This document shows positions 10,210 to 20,432 of a stretch of DNA of 64,000 nt, in pieces (position 1 is the first letter of the stretch; the number at the start of each line of letters is the position of its first letter). The stretch is taken from assembly GCA_017654935.2 (NCBI GenBank), contig CM065712.1, positions 26,897,558 to 26,961,557 on the forward strand, in the 5' to 3' direction. The position numbers and the translations under genes were made by a program. The stretch is from Phymorhynchus buccinoides. Its lineage: Eukaryota > Mollusca > Gastropoda > Neogastropoda > Raphitomidae. Below the pieces are notes generated by a model. The model had not been told where the DNA came from. It ran no database searches and was given only the letters and a program-made list of their open reading frames with translations.

Positions 10210-11193
10210 GTGAGTCTGTTTGTTTGTTTGGCGTTGTTGTTGCTGTTGTTGTTGTTTTTGCACCCTGGCTTAAAGACTCCAGGGATCGGCCCATCAGAAC
10301 TGTCCTATATCCATGCCTCAACTCTCCTCAGAGAGCGAGCTAGCCCTGAAAGCCAGTGAGTCTGTTTGTTTGTTTGGCGTTGTTGTTGCTGTTGTTGTTG
10401 TTTTTGTACCCTGGCTTAAAGACTCCAGGGATCGGCCCATCAGAACTGTCCTATATACATGCCTCAACTGGCCTCAGAGAGCGAGCTAGCCCTGAAAGCC
10501 AGAGAGTCTGTTTGTTTGTTTGACGTTGTTGTTGTTGTTGCTGTTGTTGTTGTTGTTGTTGTACCCTGGCTTAAAGACTCCAGGGATTGGCCCATCAGAA
10601 CTGTCCTATATACATGCCTCAACTCTCCTCAGAGAGCGAGCTAGCCCTGAAAGCCAGTGAGTCTGTTTGTTTGTTTGACGTTGTTGTTGTTGTTGCTGTT
10701 GTTGTTGTTGTTGTCGTTGTACCCTGGCTGAAAGACTCCAGGGATCATTCCACCAGAACTGTCCTATATCCATGCCTCAACTCTCCTCAGAGAGCGAGCT
10801 AGCCCTGAAAGCCAGTGAGTCTGTTTGTTTGTTTGACGTTGTTGTTGTTGTTGCTGTTGCTGTTGTTGTTGTTTTTTTGCACCCTGTTGCTTAAAGACTC
10901 CAGGGATCGGCCCATCAGAACTGTCCTATATCCATGCCTCAACTCGCCTCAGAGAGCGAGCTAGCCCTGAAAGCCAGTGAGTCTGTGCCTCTGCTTGTTT
11001 GTCGTTGTTGTTGTACCCTGGCTTAAAGACTCCAGGGATCGGCCCATCAGAGTCTGTGCTTCTGTTTGTTTGTTGTTGTTGTTGTTGTTGTACCCTGGCT
11101 TAAAGACTCCAGGGATCGTCCCACCAGAACTGTCCTATATCCATGCCTCAACTCTCCTCAGAGAGCGAGCTAGCCCTGAAAGCCAGTGAGTTT
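10143..11193 (+). repeat. Tandem array of exon D 3' ends with splice donors
   Basis: A unit of about 145-165 bp consists of the last 66-70 bp of exon D (from GCCCATCAG), the GTGAGT donor, a TTG/GTT-rich stretch and the segment GGCTTAAAGACTCCAGGGAT. It recurs about seven times after the real exon. Copies start near 10287, 10435, 10590, 10748, 10910, 11042 (internally deleted) and 11119. Most keep CCA|GTGAGT; the copy near 10500 reads CCAGAGAGT. Copies lack the 5' part of the exon and its acceptor. Confidence 0.9.
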
Positions 11194-11394
11194 GTGCTTC
11201 TGTTTGATTGTTTGAATCTTTGTCAGGTTTCTTTATTTTTATATACCCCATTTTCCATGTGGGGGGGATACCCATTGGAGGGGGTCTTTTGTACAAATAG
11301 TTCCCCCACCTTCTGGAAGTTCTGTGCTTATAGCTTCCTCTAATATGTCACACTCTTTGACACTGCCTTTTCCCTTACTGTATTCTACTATTTG

Positions 11395-11508
11395 TAGAGT
11401 GGCACAGTGGTAACGCGTTCGCTTCGTGTCAAGTAAACCCGAGTTCGAACCTGGGTACAGGGGATTTTTCCTCTCACTTTGCACTAGGCCTTACGGTCTG
11501 AACGTGGA

Positions 11509-11539
<31 letters not shown>

Positions 11540-11790
11540 CACGTGCCCATGCACTTAGCACACGTTAAACCCAGTGGCAACGAAAAAGTTGTCATTTGGT
11601 CAAAATTTCCCCACCCACCCCACCCCCCCTTCCTTCCTCATCAGTCACACACAAAAATCGCATGCAAAAAAAAAAAAAAAAATTTAATGGGTGGCGCGCC
11701 TCTGGCTGCGACGCGCTCTCCAGGTAGGAGCAACCCGAATTTCACAGGGATGCCTCTGTGACAATAAAGTACCTAATACCTAAGAATAAA
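11395..11790 (+). mobile_element. tRNA-derived SINE
   Basis: The head has RNA polymerase III box A-like TGGCACAGTGGTAACGCG and box B-like GAGTTCGAACCTG at tRNA spacing. It is followed by a core including CTTTCGGATGAGACGATAAA and CCGAGGTCCC, and a tail CACAGGGATGCCTCTGTGAC and AATAAAGTACCTAATACC. The core resembles conserved SINE domains shared by distant animals (from memory, not checked). It is not a functional tRNA because no acceptor stem closes. Confidence 0.75.
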
Positions 11791-11952
11791 ATAATTTTCC
11801 TACCTTTACCGTATGTCCCATTCTCCTGCCTTTTTTTTTTCTCTCCATAAAGTTTTCCAGATGATTTTTCTCCTTTGAGCTTCTACAAAAATCGGAATGT
11901 GTCAGCTGAATGCAGCGGGGAGACCAGTGAAAACTGAAAAAACGGACACATA

Positions 11953-12422
11953 TCATCGCTGTCCGACGCTAGCCGTGTACCTACACAATCAGTGATTTTA
12001 CTGGAGCATCGAAAAACATGTTGTCGTCTGCTACAATGCCAATTTCCATTTGATATACGCTTAACTCTTCTTCTTTACCGATGACTAAACATGTGACACA
12101 ATAAAAGTTGCATTAACACCCAAAAGTTTTGTGATAATTCAGTTACACGGTTAGTGCAATGTTGTCACAATGGGAGATACGACAGCTGCCCGCAGTTACA
12201 CGCTTAGCGTGACAGTTACACGCTTATCGCGTCAAAACCAGCGACAACCAGCCACATGCACGATGATTTCCGCGGTATCATGTGACAAATTTGAGCATTT
12301 TCCTTGGTCGCAGACACAAGATATTTATAGAAGACCTGTGTGAGGTCACTGGAAGGGGTTTCAGTGAAAAATCTATTTTTGTCAAATTTTGTAGATACAC
12401 GGTTGGCGTCGGACAGCGACGA
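11953..12422. mobile_element. 470-bp TIR element with TA target duplication
   Basis: TCATCGCTGTCCGACGC at the left is matched by the complement of GCGTCGGACAGCGACGA at the right. The TIR is about 27 bp with few mismatches, and TA lies on both sides (11951-11952, 12423-12424). Uninterrupted family copies read CACATACGTACC across this site, which confirms an insertion. The interior has repeated TTACACGCTTA motifs and no ORF. Confidence 0.7.
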
Positions 12423-12479
12423 TATGTACCTCACCCATTATGGCCATAGGGGCTGAGAATGCAGAAGAAGAAGAATACA

Positions 12480-12610
12480 CTCAGTTCTTCTTCTTCTTCG
12501 TTCGCTCAGACAGTTTCCTGTCATATGAGCGTAGATGCGTCATGCTGCCGTTATGCGCCTAACTAAGAAATAGTTAGCATGTCCGACTTCGGCTGGCGCT
12601 CAGTTCTACA
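12480..12610 (-). repeat. Dispersed repeat (CCGAAGACGGACATGCTGG family), inverted copy
   Basis: Reverse-complement copy of sequences at 22240-22360 and 57590-57680, including GTTAGGCGCATAA and GCAGCATGACGCATC. It is non-coding. Confidence 0.5.
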
Positions 12611-12654
12611 ATGAAGGCTCCCAATTTTACTGTGATTTTGCTTGTTTTTTTAAT

Positions 12655-12870
12655 AAAAATAAAAAACAAGGTCACGACGGCAAAATGGTTTGCGCGGATC
12701 TCTTCCTATTAAGGTGGCACACCTCCACACAAAATTTGACGCGATTCGGTCAAGCGGTTCGGGAGATATCCTTGGGACAGACAGAGAAAAAAAAAGAGAA
12801 AAAAAAATACAAACCAGCCCATCGCAAAGTCCGATCACCTTCGGTGACGGACACAAAAAAAATGAAGTTC
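12655..12870 (-). repeat. AAGGTCA-rich dispersed repeat, inverted fragment
   Basis: CAAAATTTGACGCGATTCGG and GAGATATCCTTGGGACAGAC are the reverse complement of the element at 35935-36130. See that entry. From 12870 to 13330 I see nothing identifiable. Confidence 0.55.
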
Positions 12871-13333
12871 AGCGAGAAAATGATGCTTTCAGAAGCAAAG
12901 GGGGTGCAACTACTAAGATCTAGAAGGTGGTTTGATCAAAGAAACCACAAACACCACTAACTGTGTCAAATAAAAGTAAAAGATTGTGCTGGTTTACTTT
13001 TTGTCCCAATGGGGGACAGACAGTGTATGAGCAAGTACATAGAGAGATCTCTTTCGAAATTATGGAATTCTCGTCAGTATGTATATCTGCTAACAAACAC
13101 TATCTTGTGGATCAACCCCAACAGGAAGACATTTCTGATAAAAGAATGATGTCTTCTCTGTACTAGGCCGAAAAGTCCACAATTTAAGCAAACCAGCACA
13201 AGGTGAAAAGAAAAATGAAGAACATTTTGGGTAAAATAGATAAGTTATTAAAATGCGGAAATAGCTAGAAGGTGGTAAGCTAAGTTGCAGAGCTGTCTAC
13301 TCTACTCTTTTACTCTACTCTTTTTTAGTAGTA

Positions 13334-14051
13334 CAGTGAAACCCGTTTAGTACGAATTCCAGGGGAGAGGGCCAATTTACTCGTTGTAAGCATTGCAGGT
13401 ATCGATTTTGGCAACCCTGACGAACCTATCAATCGGTCCTCACATCTACTGTGATGTGCGTGTTGGTAAAGTGTGAAAAAGACAGAAAAACGGAAACAAC
13501 ACACTTACCCAACAAAGCATGGTTGTAAGCCCTGTATCCATAGGGTTTTTAATGCCGATTACATACACTTTAAAACAGTTTATTACACATAACATCAAAA
13601 ACATAAAATCCACACACGCGCTTTAAGAGAAAGTTAAAATTTCCCGGAAGTCACAAGATCAGTGCGCAAAGAGTGAGTCCAGTGTCGTCTGCTTGCGCTG
13701 CAGACACCCAAGTTGTTATATCGGCCAATCAGAATGCCGCTTACATATCGAGGGGTCAGTCAAGATGACGATGCTGTTGTCAGTGTGTTCTCGTTCTAGC
13801 CAGGTAGTTGTGCAAGAAAGCTTGACTTTGGGATGGCGGTGTGGTTGTAAGTGCGTTCTCGTTCTAACCGCGTAGTTTTTGCATAAAAGCTTGACTTTGG
13901 GAGTCAATAAATTGTACGTTATATGCAAGTTGCTCGTTGTATGCAGAATTATTTAACAAGGAAAAAGAAGGCTTGTGGTCGGGAATTTTGAAACCACTCG
14001 TTAAACATGGGCTCTCGTTTAAACCGTACTCGTACTAAATGGGTTTCCCTG
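13334..14051. mobile_element. pogo/Tigger-type TIR element, CAGTGAAACCCGTTTAGTAC family
   Basis: CAGTGAAACCCGTTTAGTAC and the complementary end GTACTAAATGGGTTTCCCTG are flanked by TA (13332-13333, 14052-14053). The interior repeats CTCGTTGTA/CTCGTTAAA-type subterminal motifs and a 55-bp direct repeat (about 13780 and 13850). No transposase is readable. From 14052 to 14690 I see no feature. Confidence 0.7.
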
Positions 14052-14734
14052 TATTCTACTCAATTTGGATAGATCTACTACTCTTCAAAATTGAAAATAA
14101 TGCTAGATTCTACTCATTTTCAGTGAATACTGTTTGATGGTTTCACTCATTCAAGTCGTTCCGGCTCTCTATGTCCGGAATTAATAGATAGCTGTCAATT
14201 TGATGCATTTGCTTCAAGGGAAGTAAATCTGTGTGCACACCATACCTTGGTCACTTCTAAACTTGCTTCGCTCCCTTAGACCACAATTTTGCCTCTGACT
14301 TTGCTTTTGTAGTGGTTTGTTGTGGGGAAACCAATTGGTGTGGAGAGTTTTTCTATATATAAAGTCTATATATTAAAAAAAAGTCTGATCTACCACTTCC
14401 CTATGTCTAAACCTGAAGTAAAAACCCGTAATCTTCTTTCATTTCTCCTTTTGTTCATGTATGTTTTGTTTGTGTGCACGGCTGGAGTGATTTGTTTTTT
14501 TTTAATAATTCAAAATCGTTGCGATGCGAATGAGTTAATGAATAAAACTACACATTTTGCACCAAAACTACTCATTTCAGCTATCCAGAAGTTGAGCTAA
14601 GCGATCTGGGTCAACTGTGTTGTTTTAGCTGTAGGTTGATGGTCTGACATCAGAAATGAGCATTAGGTTGAGCTACACAGCAACAATTTGAACAGATTGA
14701 CACGAGATGCCACAACCCTTTGTGAATGTCAGGG

Positions 14735-14870
14735 ATCAGTGTGTATATGTGTGGGTGTGGGTGTGTGTATGTGTGTGTGTCTGTGTCTGTGTGTGTGTGT
14801 GTGTGTGCGTGTGTGTGTGCGTGTGCGTGCGTGTCAGATATTTACATACATACGTTCATGCATGCCTGTG

Positions 14871-14947
<77 letters not shown>

Positions 14948-15055
14948 AGATATTTACATACATACATTCATGCATGCCTGTGTTTGTGTGTGTATGTGTG
15001 TGTGTGTGTGTGTGTGTGTCAGATATTTACATACATACGTTCATGCATGCCTGTG

Positions 15056-15088
<33 letters not shown>

Positions 15089-15385
15089 AGATATTTACAT
15101 ACATACATTCATGCATGCCTGTGTTTGTGTGTGTATGTGTGTGTGTGTGTGTGTGTGTCAGATATTTACATACATACGTTCATGCATGCCTGTGTTTGTG
15201 TGTGTGTATGTGTGTGTGTGTGTGTGTGTGTGCGTGTGTGTCAGATATTTACATACATACATTCATGCATGCCTGTGTTTATGTGCGTGTGTGTTATTGC
15301 TTGCGTGTATATCCCGAGTTTGTCTCTTGTGCGCATGCGTGTATTTTGCGCATGTACATACGTGTGTGTGTGTGTGTGTGTGTGC
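14735..15385. repeat. Composite GT-rich minisatellite before the terminal bZIP exon
   Basis: Six units join a (GT)n of variable length to TCAGATATTTACATACATAC then TTCATGCATGCCTGTGTT. They start near 14836, 14947, 15018, 15087, 15158 and 15240. The array runs almost to the exon E acceptor and supplies its polypyrimidine-poor GT context. Confidence 0.9.
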
Positions 15386-15387
15386 AG

Positions 15388-15575
15388 TCTCCATGGTGGA
15401 ACCCTCCTCCAACGTTTCATTGGAGTTCATGGGTCACATGACCACCGCCTCCACCCCCATCACGCCCGGTAACGCCCCAGAGGTCATAGGCTCCAGCGGC
15501 CCCTCGACCTACGCCCTCAGCCCCTCGACCTACGCCCTCAGCCCCTCAACCTACGCCCTCAGCCCCTCGACCTGA
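15388..15575 (+). CDS. ATF2-type bZIP factor, terminal exon E
   Basis: The acceptor GTGTGTGTGCAG ends at 15387. Two bases complete the codon begun in exon D. The exon encodes [37 protein letters not shown] and then PSTYALS three times plus a final PST before TGA (15573-15575). The assignment rests on the matching phase, the absence of other candidates and Ser/Thr/Pro-rich composition, as is usual for the ATF2 C-terminus. The acceptor inside a GT microsatellite is weak, so the exact start deserves RNA support. With exons A-D the frame is 780 bp including the stop. Confidence 0.72.
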
Positions 15576-16775
15576 AAGAGCCCGGGAGGATAACGATTCG
15601 GGAACAATCTGAAAACGCCTTTCTGTGCTAGTTCATAGCTAGAGAACGAAAGAGCTAAAAAGGGATAGAGGAAACTTGTGCAAAAAATACTACCTTTACT
15701 TGTGGCGGTGCCATAGCCGATGAGGTTTAGCCGAGGCGTGGTCACCGCTACAGCTATCTGTATGAATTTTTTAAAATCGGGACTTTACTGGTTTCATACT
15801 GCCTCCGGGCATTGCCTCCAGTATTGTTCCCACCATATTTGTATTTACAAATGTCCCATATGTGTCTGATTCGGACCAAGAGGACGTAAAGCACCATTTT
15901 CGCTTCCGAAACTTGTGCTGGCAACTTTCTTGTTCGAAATGGTGGAGCAAGATCAGCAAGATTGGAAAGATTTTCATAAGCGAAATTATGCGTTTGTTCA
16001 TGGGAATGTGATATATTATAAAAAAAAGGTGTAACGAATTAAATTTGTTCCCGGTAGCAATTTTCCGTTAAAAATTTAAAAAAAGATGAAAAGGAGTGAT
16101 TGGGAAAAAAACTTTTCTTAATGCATCGTGTGTTGGTTCGTAGTTAGTAAGCGAGAAAAAGTTATGCGAAAGTTTATGGTTAGAGAGAGAAAAGCGAAAG
16201 GAACGTTGTACTGGCAACTTGTTCAACTTCAAGGTGATTCGAAAGTTCAGGTTGGAGAGCGTTCAGTGACATTTTACCCTCCATGCTTGAAAATGACATG
16301 GAGTGATTCGGGAACGACTCGGGAATAGGTTTTGTGTGTGGGTTGTTCATGGTTAGCGCGAAAAAATGATAGAAACGAAAATATAATGGTGGATTGGAAC
16401 GTGTTTGTTGCCCTCAGGACTTCGACTTGAAAACGACAGGGAGGGATTCTGGAACGATTCAGGAATAGGTTTTGTGCGTGGTTGTTCATGGTCAGCGAGC
16501 AAAAAATGATAATTAAAATATAATGGTGGATTGGAAAATGTTTGTTGCCCTCAGGCCTTTGACTTGTAAACGACAGGGAGGGATTTGGGAACGACTCGGG
16601 AATAGGTTTTGTGCGTGGTTGTTCATGGTTAGCGAGCAAAAATGATGGAAACGAAAATATAATGGTGGATTGGAAAATGTAATGGTGGATTGGAAAATGT
16701 TTGTTGCCCTCAGGCCTTCAACTTGAAAATGACAGGGAGGGATTCTGGAACGATTCGGGAATAGTTTTTGTTGTT
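15551..16775 (+). repeat. Tandem degenerate copies of the terminal-exon end and 3' flank
   Basis: The stop-proximal text GCCCTCAGCCCCTCGACCTG and the following GGAGGATAACGATTCGGGAA recur with changes near 16075 (partial), 16270, 16400, 16543 and 16705, for example GCCCTCAGGACTTCGACTTG then GGAACGATTC and GTTCATGG. The unit is about 135-160 bp. These copies lie in the likely 3' UTR or just downstream. Confidence 0.7.
15765..15905 (-). repeat. Dispersed repeat (CATATGGGAC family), inverted copy
   Basis: The reverse complement reads GCTTTACGTCCTCTTGGTCC, CATATGGGACATTTG and GGTGGGAACAATACTGGAGG, as at 4130 and in the insert at 62963. It lies between copies of the terminal-exon tail. Confidence 0.5.
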
Positions 16776-16953
16776 GTTGTGTATGTATGTGTTGGTTTAT
16801 AGCTAGAGAGAATGAGAGAGAAAAGTGATTGAAAAGTTCTTGTAGCGACTTGTTGATGAGAGGAGAGGTAACATTGGAGAACAGTTCAACCGCCCAAGAA
16901 ATTGTGACGAGTGGCGTGATGGTTCACAGTATGTGAAAGGGTTACCACTGCAG

Positions 16954-17325
16954 ACCTGCCTACTGCTACGATTTGGCCGTAGCAGCTACGAAAAATAAAG
17001 CTTTGCTACGGAGCTACGGCAACCTTAACGTTGCTACGGAAAAAAACAAATTGCCGCCGCATTTTATTTTTGCTTTAAGTATATAATGCCGTTCCCGGTT
17101 TTGTCTGTTTCTAAGAGCAGACGCCGTGTCATGCGCGATAACCTAGTCACTTCCGTTTTTATCAAAGTGACTGCGCATGCATTCTTATTACTTTTCTCTG
17201 AAAAAAATGGCGGACTCCAGCAGCAGTAGCGATTCGGGAGATGTTTCAAACGAAGAAAAACGAACCCAAACCAGAAAACGAAAATCGTCTTGTTCTAATA
17301 AAAAACGGGCTTTAACGCGAGCGTG
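16954..17325 (+). mobile_element. hAT-like transposon, 5' end copy
   Basis: It starts CAGACCTGCCTACTGCTACG and contains the same sequence as positions 1-330. Together with the 3' end at 582-594 it defines both termini of the family. It breaks off where a SINE begins near 17315. Confidence 0.6.
17207..17312 (+). pseudogene. Transposon ORF 5' fragment
   Basis: The ATG opens MADSSSSSDSGDVSNEEKRT, the same N-terminus as at 168 with one Ser fewer, and ends in KRKSSCSNKK. The zinc-finger-like part is missing because other sequence replaces it after about 17312. Confidence 0.55.
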
Positions 17326-17520
17326 GCAAGATTTTGTGCGTGCGTTCGCACACGGGACCTCTGGTTTTAGGTCTCATCCGAAGGACCAGGAAATAGGAGT
17401 AAAGTATCTTTCCCAAGGATACAACACCGTGACCAGCTGGGTTCGAACCAGCGCACTCGCAAACCCGTTGGATTACGAGCGGCGACTCTCACCGACCGGC
17501 CACGGCGCCTCCAGTTGAAT
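17312..17520 (-). mobile_element. tRNA-derived SINE, inverted
   Basis: On the minus strand there is a tRNA-like head (GCCGTGGCCGGTCGGTGAGAG, box B GGTTCGAACCCAG) and a core with GGTCCTTCGGATGAGACC. That core is shared with the SINE at 11395 although the heads differ. Confidence 0.65.
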
Positions 17521-17539
17521 GGAGAGGTATGCCTGAACT

Positions 17540-18085
17540 TAGTTAACACGAAGTGAGTCTATAGTATGATAGTTGTTCGATTGTGTGTGTGTGTGTGTGT
17601 GTTGCGTCCGTGGTCTAATCTCCAAACTTTAACGTTGGCATTTTCTCGGGAAATAGAAGGCATACATTGTTCAAACTTTGCACACATATAGATGTCTATG
17701 CAATCTTTCAAACAATAATAATTTGAGTAATTAAATACTTAAAACAACACTGTAAACAGATAACAAACAGATAACATTTTAGATTAGTGGGTTAGAGAGT
17801 ATTCAACAGGCAACATGAGTTAAGAAACTCATCAACACTGAAAGCCTCGATAGCTCATTGGTAGAGTGTCTGTCTGTCATGCCAATGGTTCCAGGTCCGA
17901 TTCTCGGCACGGGCATATTTTTTTTATATTTTTTTTTAGTTGTATTCATTAACGATAGTTTCATTTGTACCTTGACATTTTATTGGCAAACTTGTACTTT
18001 AGACACCCCCCCCCCCCCCCCCCTCAATCTTTGTTTGTTGTTGTCCCACATGTTCCTGCTCGAGTGAGCCTTGAAGGCTTTGCCT
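17540..18085 (+). mobile_element. Retroposed repeat with internal tRNA-like segment, copy 1
   Basis: The 545-bp sequence from GAAGTGAGTCTATAGTATGA to GTGAGCCTTGAAGGCTTTGC is repeated at about 47310-47865. It includes a tRNA-like stretch at 17844-17915 and a C tract (18007-18024) followed by CTCAATCTTTGT. A reverse 3' fragment is at 31203-31300. Confidence 0.6.
17844..17915 (+). repeat. tRNA-like segment within a retroposed repeat
   Basis: GCCTCGATAGCTCATTGGTA has a box A and TTCCAGGTCCGATTCTCGG a box B/T-arm. The anticodon stem does not pair well, and the sequence sits inside a dispersed repeat, so I treat it as a SINE part and not a tRNA gene. Confidence 0.55.
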
Positions 18086-18469
18086 CTTGTTTGCTTTTTT
18101 GTTATTAAGCAGTAAATGAAACGCTCAAGGAATATATAGAAGTGGGGGAAAAAAGGCCAAGTATTTTTTTGATTAGTGTTCATGTTTTTGATGATGATGA
18201 TGAAGGTTGTTACGGTTAATAGCCTAAAAATCAGTGTCCGTTTTCTTAGCTAAAATGTTGAACAGTATATAATCATATAACTGCATGTATATATAGACGT
18301 GTCATTTATGTGTTCAAACTGTCTGTGATAACCAAAAGAGAGAGAGAGAGACTTTAGCGTGCACATTTTGCTAAGATAAGAACAGCATGTGTTTTGGTGT
18401 AAATACTGTCATTTTTGTATTTGCCACGGGGCGCTAGCTGTGGGTGGATGCCTCGTGCCTCCATACGGG

Positions 18470-18850
18470 GAGCTGGACGACCCCGCACCCTCCACGAGTC
18501 TCTCCCCGTGGGGATACCCGGGGGGGGGGAGGAGGGGGTCTTTCGTAAAAACAGTTCCCCTACCTTCTGGAAGTTCTGTGCTTGTAACTTCCTCTAATCT
18601 GCCACTCTCTTTGACTCTGCCTTTTCCCTTTTGCTTTCTATCATCTACTATCTGTCTGACTTTTTGGCCCATTCTCCTGCCTTTTTTTTAAAAAAAAACA
18701 ATCTTCCAAATAATGTTTTCTCCTTTGATCTCCTCCGAAATCGGAATGTGTCGGCTGTATGCAGCGGGGAGACCAGTGAAAACTGAAATCCGGACACATA
18801 CGTACCTTACCCATTATGGCCATATGGCCTGGGAACGCAGAAGAAGAAGT
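18470..18850 (+). mobile_element. GGGGATACC-family repeat, near-complete copy
   Basis: It runs from CCCGTGGGGATACCC through CCTTCTGGAAGTTCTGTGC and ATCGGAATGTGTCGGC to GGGAACGCAGAAGAAGAAG. It is the least disturbed copy and a good reference for the family. From 18850 to 19610 I see no gene or repeat I can name. Confidence 0.65.
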
Positions 18851-19611
18851 ATTTGCCAGGTAGTACTATCATTCTTGTTTATTCCTTTTGTTATGTTGCT
18901 GTCTGGCTTTCACCCGAGGTGAATGATAGTACCTTTGTGTCATACAGGGATTATTCTTAGCATCGGTCATCAGTCATTGACTGATAACATTTTGAAATGA
19001 CCTGTTGTTTTTGCAGGCAAGAGGTCATATGACTTATTGTTTTTTTATACCTCGTGTCTTTTAGTAACTTTAAGGATTTTGATGTGTGCTGCAAGTGATC
19101 AGATTGACTTAGGACTTATCAAATCGAGATCGGGCTTATACCCCATCAAATTTTATATTGTTTTAAAGGAAAATCTTTCAACGACACAGTGATGCTATTT
19201 TTAGCTCATTTGAGATAGATCATAGAGTAAGTAGGTTTCCAATGTGTTTTTCCAACACAACCCGTTTACGGATTGGCTGAAATGGCTGCCGGCGGAGTTC
19301 CCACGAAGCTGAGATTTTTGTTCAGTGGGTTTCTTTGACAAACAAATTCACTCGCTCACACTTTCATACCAAAAATAAAAACACTTGAGGGATAAAGTTT
19401 AAAACTGAATGTTTATTCAGAGCAAAAAAATATGGTTGTAGATTCAGTATTAAGAGAGTGCTTCCAGGGTGAAGTTGCCTCATTTTTAGCCACAACTTCA
19501 CTTTCCACCACTTTCTGCAGAGGGGAGCCGCCACCTACTTAGGTGAAACAATAGAAGTCCTGTTAAAAATAATAACTGCCCTATTATTACTTTGCATTGC
19601 ATAGTACTGTA

Positions 19612-20170
19612 CAGTGGAATCCGTTTAATTGGCCATCGGATAATCGGCCAAAGCCGCTTAATCGGCCAATTTCCTCTGGAACGGAATTTTTTCTTCTTAA
19701 GCATGTGTTATTTTGTTCGTTTTTACGGCCAAAGCTGAAATCTTCAATTTCGCTTTATTGGCCACTTTTTCTCTCTAATTTTTCCTCTTTACCCCCCAAC
19801 AACAGAGGCAGACAAACTGACAACACGCTTTTGACGTTTACATGGTTGAGTGTGAAGTTGGATGGTGAGCTGTTGTCAATTGAAAGACCCTGCATGGCGT
19901 TAAAATCACTCAAGAAAACAAAATCATTGTCTTTTACTCGTGCTTCAAGTTGTAGGATTAATAAACACACACACGCACACGCACACACACACACACACAT
20001 CACAAAAAGGGAAAGAATTTGAATTTGAACTGCAACATTTAATTTTGACGTCATTGCTTTTGACTTGCATAATTGCGTCATACAGTCTGATGTTCGTTTT
20101 ATCGGCAGATTCGCTTTATCGGCCATATTTTTCCTGGTCCCAAAACTGGCCAATTAAGCGGAGTCCACTG
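19612..20170. mobile_element. pogo/Tigger-type MITE, TTAATTGGCCA family
   Basis: CAGTGGAATCCGTTTAATTG and the complementary CAATTAAGCGGAGTCCACTG are flanked by TA (19610-19611, 20171-20172). Internal motifs TAATCGGCCA and TTTATCGGCC repeat the end sequence five or more times. No transposase is present in the 559 bp. Confidence 0.8.
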
Positions 20171-20432
20171 TAATTATAATAAAATGAATCAAAAGAAGCA
20201 AACAAACAAAACTTTTCTCATGTCATTCTTTGAACATGCAGTCTGTGAAACTATGTGATTGACTGCAACAGTGTCCTCGAAAACAGTTTTCGTTGCGCTC
20301 AAATTGTATTTCCTTCTTCTTTGTTTTACATTATGACTTATCGTTTTATGAAAATGACCTATTATTATATTTTCTTTGAACTGGTCAAATGACCTGTGAT
20401 GTCCTGTGATAAGATTGATCCTTGTGTCATAG

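Larger units (their letters stand above)
11240..12475 (+). mobile_element. Dispersed repeat (GGGGATACC family) split by two insertions
   Basis: This family reads GGGGATACC, then CCCCACCTTCTGGAAGTTCT, CTGCCTTTTCCCTT, CCCATTCTCCTGCC, ATCGGAATGTGTC, GCGGGGAGACCAGTG, CCCATTATGGCC and a GAAGAAG tail. Here it is interrupted by a tRNA-type SINE (11395-11790) and by a TIR element (11953-12422). Other copies are at 18470, 26430, 54407 and 57325. It looks like a retroposed non-coding element. I do not recognise the family by name. Confidence 0.65.

Noticed and set aside
10459..10802. Small genes starting MPQL(A/S)SESELALKA
   Set aside because: They are copies of the exon D tail read into intron repeats; none has an acceptor or a promoter.
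17844..17915. tRNA gene
   Set aside because: Box A and B are present, but the anticodon and acceptor stems do not pair properly, and the sequence recurs at 47624 inside the same 550-bp repeat.
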